The notes under the pieces were generated by a model that saw only the letters and a list, made by a program, of their open reading frames with translations, was not told where the DNA came from and did not search any database. The translations under genes and the position numbers were made by a program. Below are positions 56,532-64,000 of a DNA stretch of 64,000 bases, piece by piece. The stretch is from Pareuzebyella sediminis (GTDB taxonomy: Bacteria; Bacteroidota; Bacteroidia; Flavobacteriales; Flavobacteriaceae). Position 1 is the first letter of the stretch, and each line of letters starts with the position of its first letter. The stretch spans positions 372,001 through 436,000 of the forward strand of contig NZ_VTZS01000004.1 of the NCBI RefSeq assembly GCF_008367235.1. Reading direction: 5' to 3'.

Positions 56532-58448
56532 ATGTTGAACGTTCACAATCTTTCGGTATCCTTCGGTGGCGAATATTTATTCGAGGAAATTTCTTTTCGT
56601 CTGAACGGGGGTGACCGCGTTGGGCTCATCGGCAAGAATGGTGCTGGGAAATCGACCTTGCTTAAACTCTTGTCGAGGGACATGGCCTTGGATTCAGGCA
56701 CCCTATCGGTAGAAAAGAATATCAAAATTGGGTTTTTAAGGCAGGATATTGATTTTGAACAGGGTAGAACTGTTATAGAAGAGGCTTATCAAGCTTTTGA
56801 GGAAATAAAGCAACTTGAAGCCAAGCTTGATGAAATCAATCACCAGTTGGCCGAACGTACCGATTATGAAAGTGAGGGATATCATCAGTTGATGGTCGAC
56901 CTGAGTGATATTACCCATCATTATGAGATTTTGGGAGGATACAATTATCAGGGAGATACCGAAAAAATCTTACTTGGCCTAGGTTTTAAAAGGTCTGATT
57001 TTGATAAGAAAACCGATACATTTTCCGGCGGATGGCGCATGCGCATCGAATTGGCCAAACTTCTGCTGCAGAATAACGATGTACTTTTACTCGATGAGCC
57101 GACAAATCATCTCGATATTGAGTCGATTATCTGGCTAGAGCAGTTTTTGAAGAACTGTACCGGGGCCGTAGTCATTGTTTCTCACGATAAGATGTTCTTG
57201 GATAATGTGACGAATCGTACTATTGAGATTTCGCTGGGCAGAATTTATGATTACAATAAACCGTATTCGAAATTTCTCAAGCTCAGAAATGAAATAAAGG
57301 AACAACAACTTAATGCCCAAAAGAATCAGGAAAAGGAGATTCAACAAGCGGAACGACTGATTGAAAAGTTCAGGGCAAAATCCACTAAGGCATCCATGGC
57401 GCAATCTCTGATAAAGAAGTTGGATAAAATGGAAAGAATCGAGGTCGACCAAGATGATAATGCAGTAATGAATTTGCGTTTTCCGATTTCCGTAACGCCG
57501 GGCAAGGTGGTGGCGGAGATTGAAGAACTTTCTAAAAGTTATGGCGAAAACGAGGTGTTAAAAGATATCAACCTGCTTTTGGAACGCGACAGTAAAACGG
57601 CGTTTGTTGGGCAGAACGGTCAGGGTAAGTCGACATTGGCGAAAATAATGGTCGGAGAATTGGAACATCAGGGAAAATTCAAGTTGGGGCATAATGTACA
57701 GATCGGTTATTTCGCACAGAACCAAGCGGAATACCTCGATGGCGATAAAACTATTCTTGATACGATGATCGACGCGGCCAATGAAAAGAACAGAAGTAAG
57801 GCAAGGGATATTTTAGGCTCATTTTTGTTCCGTGGCGATGAGGTGGAAAAGTACGTGAAAGTGCTTTCAGGAGGTGAACGCAATCGATTGGCCTTGGCAA
57901 AGATGTTATTACAGCCCTTTAATGTTTTGGTTATGGACGAACCTACGAACCATCTAGATATTCAATCAAAGCACGTGCTCAAACAGGCTTTACAGAACTT
58001 CGATGGCACCTTAGTGGTGGTTTCACATGATCGGGATTTCCTTCAAGGTTTAACCAATAAGGTCTATGAGTTTAAAGATAAAACCATTAAAGAGTATCTC
58101 GGAGATATAGACTATTATCTTGATCAGCGAAAGGTCGGGGATTTCCGAGAAATTGAAAAAAACCAACAAAAGCCTGAAAAAATAGCGTTAGACAAACCGG
58201 CATCCAATGATTTCAAGAACCAAAAACGCCTTAAATCACTCAAAAATAAGATAGGTACCGTCGAAACTATTGTTTCTAGATTGGAAAAGGAAATAGCTAA
58301 AATCGACCATCAGTTACTATTGAATTACGACGAAACTATAGCGGAACCGGGCTTTTTCGATGACTATCAAAAGAAGAAGAAAGATTTGGAAACGCAAATG
58401 CAACGATGGGAAGAGCTTACCCTAAAGCTTGAAAAAATTCGGGCTTGA
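56532..58448 (+). CDS. ABC-F family ATPase (YheS/Uup-like)
   Basis: A 638-residue soluble protein with two ABC domains and no membrane segment. First Walker A GKNGAGKST and signature FSGGWRMRIELAK; second Walker A GQNGQGKST and signature LSGGERNRLALAK; both DEPTNHLD Walker B motifs are intact. The linker between (about residues 250-320) is charged and helical, and the C-terminal about 90 residues form a coiled coil as in Uup. ABC-F proteins act on the ribosome; antibiotic protection cannot be claimed from sequence alone. Confidence 0.95.
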   Translation: MLNVHNLSVSFGGEYLFEEISFRLNGGDRVGLIGKNGAGKSTLLKLLSRDMALDSGTLSVEKNIKIGFLRQDIDFEQGRTVIEEAYQAFEEIKQLEAKLDEINHQLAERTDYESEGYHQLMVDLSDITHHYEILGGYNYQGDTEKILLGLGFKRSDFDKKTDTFSGGWRMRIELAKLLLQNNDVLLLDEPTNHLDIESIIWLEQFLKNCTGAVVIVSHDKMFLDNVTNRTIEISLGRIYDYNKPYSKFLKLRNEIKEQQLNAQKNQEKEIQQAERLIEKFRAKSTKASMAQSLIKKLDKMERIEVDQDDNAVMNLRFPISVTPGKVVAEIEELSKSYGENEVLKDINLLLERDSKTAFVGQNGQGKSTLAKIMVGELEHQGKFKLGHNVQIGYFAQNQAEYLDGDKTILDTMIDAANEKNRSKARDILGSFLFRGDEVEKYVKVLSGGERNRLALAKMLLQPFNVLVMDEPTNHLDIQSKHVLKQALQNFDGTLVVVSHDRDFLQGLTNKVYEFKDKTIKEYLGDIDYYLDQRKVGDFREIEKNQQKPEKIALDKPASNDFKNQKRLKSLKNKIGTVETIVSRLEKEIAKIDHQLLLNYDETIAEPGFFDDYQKKKKDLETQMQRWEELTLKLEKIRA

Positions 58449-58612
58449 GAAACTAAGACGAGACGTTGAATGTTGCTTACCACAATTTGTAGGGCTTTCA
58501 CAACAATATGGAACACTTCACCTAGTTTTTTTGTGAGTTATCGAAACATATCATTACTTTGTAGGTAAATTCCTTGATTTTGTGAAATTATTTCACTCTA
58601 AACTGATTTTCA

Positions 58613-59488
58613 ATGAGAAAAATTTTATGCTATGTATGGGTTGTTGTATCAGCCAATTTAATGATGGCTGAAATCCCAAAGGCGGAAAGAACCGCCCTTA
58701 TAGATATCTTTAAAGCTACGAATGGTGATAATTGGACGAATACTTGGGATATCGATGCAGATGTGTCAAACTGGTACGGCGTGAAGGTCGTAAATGACCA
58801 TGTAACCGAAATCAACCTCTTCAGAAATAACCTTAATGGTATAATTCCTAATAGTATAGGTGCTTTTAAGGAGTTGGAATCCTTAAACTTGGCCTTTAAT
58901 GGGATTACTGGCGAGTTGCCTACCGAAATCACAGAACTTCCTCGTCTAAGGGTGTTGAAATTGGAAATGAACAGAATTAAAGGGGAGCTACCCGAAAATA
59001 TCGGAGCGTTGGTAGAATTAGAGGAATTAACGGCCTTCAACAATTTTCTTACGGGAGATATACCGGATACAATAGGTGAAATCAAGGGTTTGAAAGTATT
59101 GAATCTGTCGAGCAATAGTCTAAAAGGAAGTATTCCGAAATCCGTTGGTGGGTTAGTGCATCTTGAAAGTCTCGGTCTTTTCGAAAATTCATTGGAAGGG
59201 GCAATTCCTGCAGAGATGGGTAATTTGGTTAAGCTCAAAGAGCTCGTTCTTGCCAATAATCAGCTAGGAGGCGAAGTACCTATTGAATTCGGACAGTTGG
59301 CGAGTTTAGAGGTTTTTCAAATTCAAAACAACAAGTTCAATTCCGTAAAAAATCTTGAAGCCATGCAGTCGCACGAGTTTTTGGTCTTCGATTACGATCG
59401 CGAAGACACCAAAACCGACTTCAGAACTGTTAAATTTAATAAGACTAGAATGGCGGATACAAAATTTGAAGATGATGTTGATAATTAA
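58613..59488 (+). CDS. Secreted leucine-rich-repeat protein
   Basis: A 291-residue protein with a signal peptide (about residues 1-19), an LRR N-cap (ERTALIDIFKATNGDNWTN) and about seven plant-type LRRs of 24 residues with the LxGxIPxxxGxL pattern (LNGIIPNSIGAFKELESLN, LKGSIPKSVGGLVHLESLG). The last 60 residues are charged and lack a type IX secretion sorting domain that I can recognise. Probably a surface or periplasmic binding protein. The gene stands alone with its own terminator. Confidence 0.9.
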   Translation: MRKILCYVWVVVSANLMMAEIPKAERTALIDIFKATNGDNWTNTWDIDADVSNWYGVKVVNDHVTEINLFRNNLNGIIPNSIGAFKELESLNLAFNGITGELPTEITELPRLRVLKLEMNRIKGELPENIGALVELEELTAFNNFLTGDIPDTIGEIKGLKVLNLSSNSLKGSIPKSVGGLVHLESLGLFENSLEGAIPAEMGNLVKLKELVLANNQLGGEVPIEFGQLASLEVFQIQNNKFNSVKNLEAMQSHEFLVFDYDREDTKTDFRTVKFNKTRMADTKFEDDVDN

Positions 59489-59524
59489 TAGTCAAGATTA
59501 GTCTATAAGTTAGTTTGGTTTAAG

Positions 59525-59551
59525 AAGGATGCGCTTTTGCATCCTTTTTTT
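59525..59551 (+). terminator. Terminator after LRR protein
   Basis: AAGGATGC (59525-59532) pairs with GCATCCTT (59539-59546) across a six-base loop, followed by Ts. Confidence 0.88.
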
Positions 59552-59584
59552 CATATACATTTTGCGCTTTAAGATTAATTTAAC

Positions 59585-59613
59585 TTTTGTCACTTAAACT
59601 TCGGGTTAGTTTT
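59585..59613 (+). promoter_or_regulatory. Bacteroidetes-type promoter of the RND pump operon
   Basis: TTTG (59585-59588), a 17-base spacer and TAGTTTTG (59606-59613) match the consensus well. It gives a leader of about 27 bases before ATG 59646. Confidence 0.68.
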
Positions 59614-59645
59614 GTGGTCTAACAATACCTCTCAGCTAATCAAAC

Positions 59646-60785
59646 ATGGATAAAAGAAAAGTTATACTTTCCATATTGGGACTTCTATTGATCTTGGCCT
59701 CCGTTTTTGCGGCCAAGGCGATTATCGATAGTAAACAATCGTTCAGACCACCACAGGAAAAAATTGTAAAGACCGTCTTTGTAGATACGGTTAAAAATGG
59801 CAAAGTACCCATAACGGTCAATGCAAATGGAAACTTAGTGGCCAAACAGCGTATGGAACTTTTTTCGGAGGTACAAGGCGTGTTCAGAAAAGGCCCCAAA
59901 CTTTTTAAAACGGGCCAACGGTACAGTGCTGGGGAAACGATAATCAATATTGATGCCAGCGAATACAGGGCGAGCGTTCAGTCAGCCAAGAGCAACCTTT
60001 TTAATCAAATTACTTCGATAATGCCTGATTTACGTCTCGATTATCCTGAAGTTTTTGATAAATGGCAAAGTTATCTTTCGAACTTTGACATGGCCAATGT
60101 GACACCGCCATTACCCGAAATGGAAACCGAGAAAGAAAAATTTTTCATTTCTGGTCGCGGAATCCTGACTTCGTATTATAATGTAAAAAACCTAGAGCAA
60201 AGGCTTGCTAAGTACAGAATAGTCGCACCTTATACTGGAGTTTTGACCGAAGCATTGGTGACTGAAGGTACTTTGGTCAGATCGGGTCAGCAATTGGGCG
60301 AATTTATCAATGTAGGTATTTATGAGCTTGAGGTAAGTATTCCCAAAACGTATGATGCGCTATTAAAGGTCGGAGAGCCTGTTACTTTGACCAATCTAGG
60401 AAGTACAAAGACCTACACCGGGGTGGTCAGCCGTGTCAATGGGAAGGTTGATCAGTCATCGCAAACGGTCAAAACCTATATCGAGGTGGCCGATAGTGAT
60501 CTTAAAGAGGGCATGTATCTCGAAGCGAAACTGAATGCCAAGGAAGAAGTTGAGGCCATTGAAATTAATCGTTCCCTACTTCTTGACAATAATCAAATCT
60601 TTGTGGTTCGCGATTCGGTCCTAGACGTCATTGATGTGAAGCCGGTTTACTTTTCCGATAAGAAAGTGGTTCTCAAAGAAGTTCCTGATGGTATGACCAT
60701 TATATCAAAGCCTGTAGTGGGAGCTTATGTGGGAATGTTGGTAAAGGTTTTTGGTGAAGAGAAAACCATAACTCAGGTAGAATGA
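59646..60785 (+). CDS. RND efflux periplasmic adaptor (HlyD/AcrA family)
   Basis: A 379-residue adaptor with an N-terminal membrane helix (about 6-23) and the lipoyl, hairpin and beta-barrel arrangement of RND partners: NLVAKQRMELFSEVQG, then the returning IVAPYTGVLTEALVTEGTLV and VSRVNGKVDQSSQTVKTYI. Its last bases overlap the start of the pump gene (ATGA at 60782), so the two are made together. The substrate is unknown. Confidence 0.92.
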   Translation: MDKRKVILSILGLLLILASVFAAKAIIDSKQSFRPPQEKIVKTVFVDTVKNGKVPITVNANGNLVAKQRMELFSEVQGVFRKGPKLFKTGQRYSAGETIINIDASEYRASVQSAKSNLFNQITSIMPDLRLDYPEVFDKWQSYLSNFDMANVTPPLPEMETEKEKFFISGRGILTSYYNVKNLEQRLAKYRIVAPYTGVLTEALVTEGTLVRSGQQLGEFINVGIYELEVSIPKTYDALLKVGEPVTLTNLGSTKTYTGVVSRVNGKVDQSSQTVKTYIEVADSDLKEGMYLEAKLNAKEEVEAIEINRSLLLDNNQIFVVRDSVLDVIDVKPVYFSDKKVVLKEVPDGMTIISKPVVGAYVGMLVKVFGEEKTITQVE

Positions 60786-63700
60786 AAAATCTCATTTCCT
60801 ATTTCATAAAGTACCATGTAGCGGTTGATGTGGTTATTATAGCATTCTTCGCTTTTGGTATTGCCGGCGCGCTTTCATTGAAGTCTTCATATTTTCCATT
60901 GATAGATTCCAAGAACATCTCCATAAACATTACCTACCCCGGGGCTTCACCCCAAGAAGTTGAAGAGGGTATCGTACTTAAGATCGAAGATAACTTAAAG
61001 GGATTGGAGGGAATTGATCGGGTTACTTCTACGGCCCGCGAGAATAGTGGTATTATCAATGTCGAGATAGAGAAGGGGCGAGATATCGATTTCATGCTGT
61101 TGGAGGTGAAGAATGCAGTTGACCGTGTACCTTCTTTTCCAACGGGTATGGAACCCCTGGTCGTGTCAAAACAAGAGGCTATTCGTCAGACAATAAGTTT
61201 TGCGATAAGCGGTGAGAATGTACCCCTGGGCACCTTAAAACAAATCGGGAGACAGGTTGAAAATGAACTTAGAACGATAGATGGTATCTCTCAAATCAGT
61301 ATGACGGGTTATCCGCAGGAGGAAATAGAGATTGCCGTTAATGAAAACAACCTTTTGGCCTACAACGTATCGTTCAACGAAGTGGCCCAAGCGGTAGCGA
61401 ACGCCAATATCTTGGTTACCGGAGGAAATATCAAAACCGATGCCGAAGAGTATTTGATCCGGGCCAACAATCGCTCCTATTATGGCGATGAGCTTTCCAA
61501 TCTTATTATAAGGGCAGACCCCTCTGGCCAATCGATACGATTAAAAGACGTGGCCATTCTTCGAGACCGTTTTGCAGAATCTCCTAATGCATCCTATTTC
61601 AATGGGAACCTGGCAGTAAATGCCTCGATTACCAGTACCAATACGGAAGATTTAATTGGTTCGGCTACCAAGGTCAAGGAATATATAGAAGACTTCAATC
61701 AAAAGCATAATAATATAAAGCTGGATGTAATAAGCGACCAGTCTAAAACCTTGACGCAGCGTACCGAACTTTTAACTGAAAATGCCATCGTTGGGATGAT
61801 TTTAGTCCTTATTTTTCTTTCTCTCTTCTTGAATACCAGATTGGCATTTTGGGTGGCTTTTGGTTTGCCCATCTCTTTTTTGGGGATGTTCGTTTTCGCC
61901 GGTTTTTTCGATGTGACTATCAATGTGCTTTCGCTATTCGGCATGATTATCGTTATCGGAATTTTGGTCGATGACGGGATTGTTATTGCTGAAAACATAT
62001 ACCAACATTACGAGAAAGGAAAGACACCGGTGCAAGCTGCCATTGATGGCACTATGGAAGTTATTCCGCCTATTGTATCGGCAATCATCACCACTGTACT
62101 TGCTTTTTCGATCTTTCTATTTCTAGATGGACGAATCGGTGAGTTCTTCGGCGAAGTTTCGGTTATTGTAATTTTAACTTTGGTGGTATCCCTTATTGAG
62201 GCCATGATTATATTGCCGGCCCACCTTGCCCATTCAAAAGCCCTTCAGCCTATTTCGAAGAAACCAAAAAAAGGAATTGCCAAGGCGTTTGCCAAATTGA
62301 GGGTTATAAATGAAATGGGTGATAGGTTCATGGCATGGATGCGTGATAATTTATATAGTCCGAGCTTACGTTTCGCACTTCGTTATAAGGTTTTGACATT
62401 CGCCTTCTTCGTTATGGCGCTATTTCTTACTCTAGGTGCTATAGGAGGGGGCGTCGTGCGTACCGCCTTTTTTCCGAGAATTGCAAGTGACAGGGTATCC
62501 GTAGAACTACTAATGCCGAACGGTACCAATGAAAAGGTTACAGATTCCATAATAGGCCTCATAGCGGAGAAATCAAATATTGTGAATAAGGAACTCACCG
62601 ACCAATATATGAAGGGTACGGGTAAGGAAGTTTTTGAAAATACGATTGTAAATATCGGTCCTGGTTCTTCTGCGGCAACATTGGTCATTAATTTATTGCC
62701 CGGGGAGGAGCGACCTGATGCCATACGATCCGATGTAGTGACCAATCGATTACAAGAGTTGGTGGGCCCAGTCGTCGGGGTCGAAAGCTTGATTTATGGG
62801 TCGGGAGGTAATTTTGGGGGGAGTCCGGTTTCGGTTTCACTTCTAGGAAATAATATTCAAGAATTAAAAGCGGCCAAATCGGAACTGAAAGCGATTTTAG
62901 AAAACAACGCCCTTTTGAAAGATGTGGCAGACAATGATCCGGCCGGTATCAAGGAAATACGATTGGAACTCAAAGAAAATGCGTACTTGCTGGGGCTGGA
63001 TTTACGATCCGTAATGAACCAAGTTCGGGCTGGATTCTTCGGTACACAGGCACAACGCTTCCAGCGGGGGCAAGATGAAATCAGGGTTTGGGTGCGCTAT
63101 GATCGTGAAAACCGTTCTTCAATTACCGATTTGGATGAGATGCGAATCGCTACTCCAAACGGAAGTAAGGTTCCATTGAATGAAATAGCGGATTATACTA
63201 TAGAGAGGGGAGATGTAGCTATCAACCACTTGGAAGGCCAACGGGAAATTCAGGTTTCGGCCGATATTAAAGATGATAAGACCACTAGTGCTACCGATAT
63301 AATGGCTGAAATACGGTCTGATATAATGCCCGATATCCAATCTAAATATCCGACAGTTTCGGCCTCATATGAAGGTCAAAATAGGGAGGCCAACAAATTG
63401 ACCGATTCACTCAGGTTTGTCGGTTTGTCGGTGTTGTTATTAATTTATATAACAATCGCCTTTACGTTCCGTAGTTTCAGTCAGCCGCTATTATTGATTT
63501 TATTGGTGCCTTTTAGTTTGACGGCGGTCGCATGGGGTCATTGGTTGCACGGTTTTCCTGTCAATATATTGTCAATGTTAGGTATTATTGCCTTGATCGG
63601 TATTATGGTCAATGATGGGCTGGTGCTGATCAGTAAGTTTAACGGGAACTTGCGTGACGGAATGAAATTTGATGAGGCCATCTACGATGCGGGCCGTTCA

Positions 63701-64000
63701 AGATTCAGAGCGATTTTTTTGACCTCTATTACCACAATTGCTGGTCTGGCTCCTTTATTATTGGAAAAAAGTAGACAAGCACAGTTCTTAAAACCGATGG
63801 CTATCTCGATTGCGTACGGAATAGCATTCGCCACAATTTTGACCTTATTGATGTTGCCTCTGTTCTTGGCTTTCAGTAATAAAATGAAAGTCGGAAAAAA
63901 ATGGCTGGCTACGGGAGATACTATTACCAAGGAAGAGGTAGAGCGAGCTATCAAAGAGCAAAAAGAGGAAGAAAACATGAAACAGGGTGCCCTTCATTCC
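60782..64000 (+). CDS. AcrB/HAE1-type RND efflux pump, 3'-partial
   Basis: An open frame of 1073 codons from ATG 60782 to the window edge with no stop. It shows the RND inner-membrane layout: first helix (AVDVVIIAFFAFGIAGAL), porter domain start YPGASPQEVEEGIVLKIED, TM4 with GILVDDGIVIAENI carrying the paired Asp of the proton relay, and a second half with GIIALIGIMVNDGLVLIS. It works with the adaptor encoded just before; an outer-membrane partner gene may lie beyond the window. Nearly full-length. Confidence 0.95.
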   Translation, partial: MKNLISYFIKYHVAVDVVIIAFFAFGIAGALSLKSSYFPLIDSKNISINITYPGASPQEVEEGIVLKIEDNLKGLEGIDRVTSTARENSGIINVEIEKGRDIDFMLLEVKNAVDRVPSFPTGMEPLVVSKQEAIRQTISFAISGENVPLGTLKQIGRQVENELRTIDGISQISMTGYPQEEIEIAVNENNLLAYNVSFNEVAQAVANANILVTGGNIKTDAEEYLIRANNRSYYGDELSNLIIRADPSGQSIRLKDVAILRDRFAESPNASYFNGNLAVNASITSTNTEDLIGSATKVKEYIEDFNQKHNNIKLDVISDQSKTLTQRTELLTENAIVGMILVLIFLSLFLNTRLAFWVAFGLPISFLGMFVFAGFFDVTINVLSLFGMIIVIGILVDDGIVIAENIYQHYEKGKTPVQAAIDGTMEVIPPIVSAIITTVLAFSIFLFLDGRIGEFFGEVSVIVILTLVVSLIEAMIILPAHLAHSKALQPISKKPKKGIAKAFAKLRVINEMGDRFMAWMRDNLYSPSLRFALRYKVLTFAFFVMALFLTLGAIGGGVVRTAFFPRIASDRVSVELLMPNGTNEKVTDSIIGLIAEKSNIVNKELTDQYMKGTGKEVFENTIVNIGPGSSAATLVINLLPGEERPDAIRSDVVTNRLQELVGPVVGVESLIYGSGGNFGGSPVSVSLLGNNIQELKAAKSELKAILENNALLKDVADNDPAGIKEIRLELKENAYLLGLDLRSVMNQVRAGFFGTQAQRFQRGQDEIRVWVRYDRENRSSITDLDEMRIATPNGSKVPLNEIADYTIERGDVAINHLEGQREIQVSADIKDDKTTSATDIMAEIRSDIMPDIQSKYPTVSASYEGQNREANKLTDSLRFVGLSVLLLIYITIAFTFRSFSQPLLLILLVPFSLTAVAWGHWLHGFPVNILSMLGIIALIGIMVNDGLVLISKFNGNLRDGMKFDEAIYDAGRSRFRAIFLTSITTIAGLAPLLLEKSRQAQFLKPMAISIAYGIAFATILTLLMLPLFLAFSNKMKVGKKWLATGDTITKEEVERAIKEQKEEENMKQGALHS

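Noticed and set aside
56532-58448. ABC-F gene as an antibiotic-resistance determinant
   Set aside because: The sequence looks like the housekeeping Uup/YheS type; nothing in it points to ribosomal protection against a drug.
58530-58561. TTTG ... TACTTTG upstream of the LRR gene as a promoter
   Set aside because: Spacing is 21 bases and the -7 element lacks one T, so it is too weak to list as a feature.
58630-59256. Minus-strand frame of 208 codons opposite the LRR gene
   Set aside because: The repeated pattern comes from the complement of the leucine-rich repeats; no promoter or start context supports it.

Overview
The window is chromosomal DNA of a marine-type member of the Bacteroidetes, family Flavobacteriaceae. 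The evidence is the complete gldK-gldL-gldM-gldN locus (type IX secretion and gliding motor), the -7 promoter motif TAnnTTTG typical of the phylum, the near absence of Shine-Dalgarno sequences, and gene neighbourhoods common in flavobacteria (miaB / sigma-54 regulator / lptE / secG; purH followed by mreBCD-pbp2-rodA; topA followed by an arginase-like gene and gldKLMN). Coding density is high. I saw no tRNA, rRNA, CRISPR array, insertion sequence or prophage.

Layout. 1-5330: haem O synthase (5' end outside the window), two cytochrome c oxidase subunit III genes, a subunit IV gene, a SCO copper chaperone with a cysteine-free relative beside it, a DUF420 membrane protein and a small membrane protein: assembly of an aa3/caa3-type terminal oxidase. 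5617-11377: a MacB-like ABC ATPase, two FtsX-type permeases, a MacA-like adaptor and a TolC-like channel, forming a tripartite exporter. 11458-16419: tsaB, an MscS channel, a thioredoxin-domain YyaL-type protein, dodecin and an Nfu-type Fe-S carrier. 16543-23912 (minus strand): purH followed by mreB-mreC-mreD-pbp2-rodA, the cell elongation machinery. 24016-24471 (minus): a free-methionine-sulfoxide-reductase-like GAF protein.

24615-36352 is a copper/heavy-metal resistance island, all on the plus strand: a HYC_CC_PP small secreted protein, a CusA-type RND pump, a TolC-like channel, DUF3347 and DUF302 proteins, a PF03773-like permease, a CopA-type P-type ATPase with three metal-binding modules, and a CusB-type adaptor. 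A 29-residue Lys/Ala-rich protein follows at 36601. 36863-43685 (minus): miaB, a sigma-54 activator, lptE, a TPR protein, secG, groES and groEL. 44123-44723 holds a membrane-protein gene broken by two single-base frameshifts, followed by an LVIVD-repeat lipoprotein.

46153-54804: topA, an arginase-fold protein that has lost metal ligands, and gldKLMN. The rest holds a DAO-family flavoprotein, a DUF983 protein, an ABC-F ATPase, a leucine-rich-repeat protein, and an RND adaptor with its pump, which runs off the right edge.

Most of the window is conserved core genome. The parts that most deserve a second look are the copper island with its unexplained accessory proteins, the 29-residue basic protein, the pseudo-arginase next to the type IX secretion genes, the frameshifted membrane gene, and three genes whose -7 promoter element sits 2-6 nt before the start codon, which predicts leaderless mRNAs. 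I did not find a clearly new multi-gene system.
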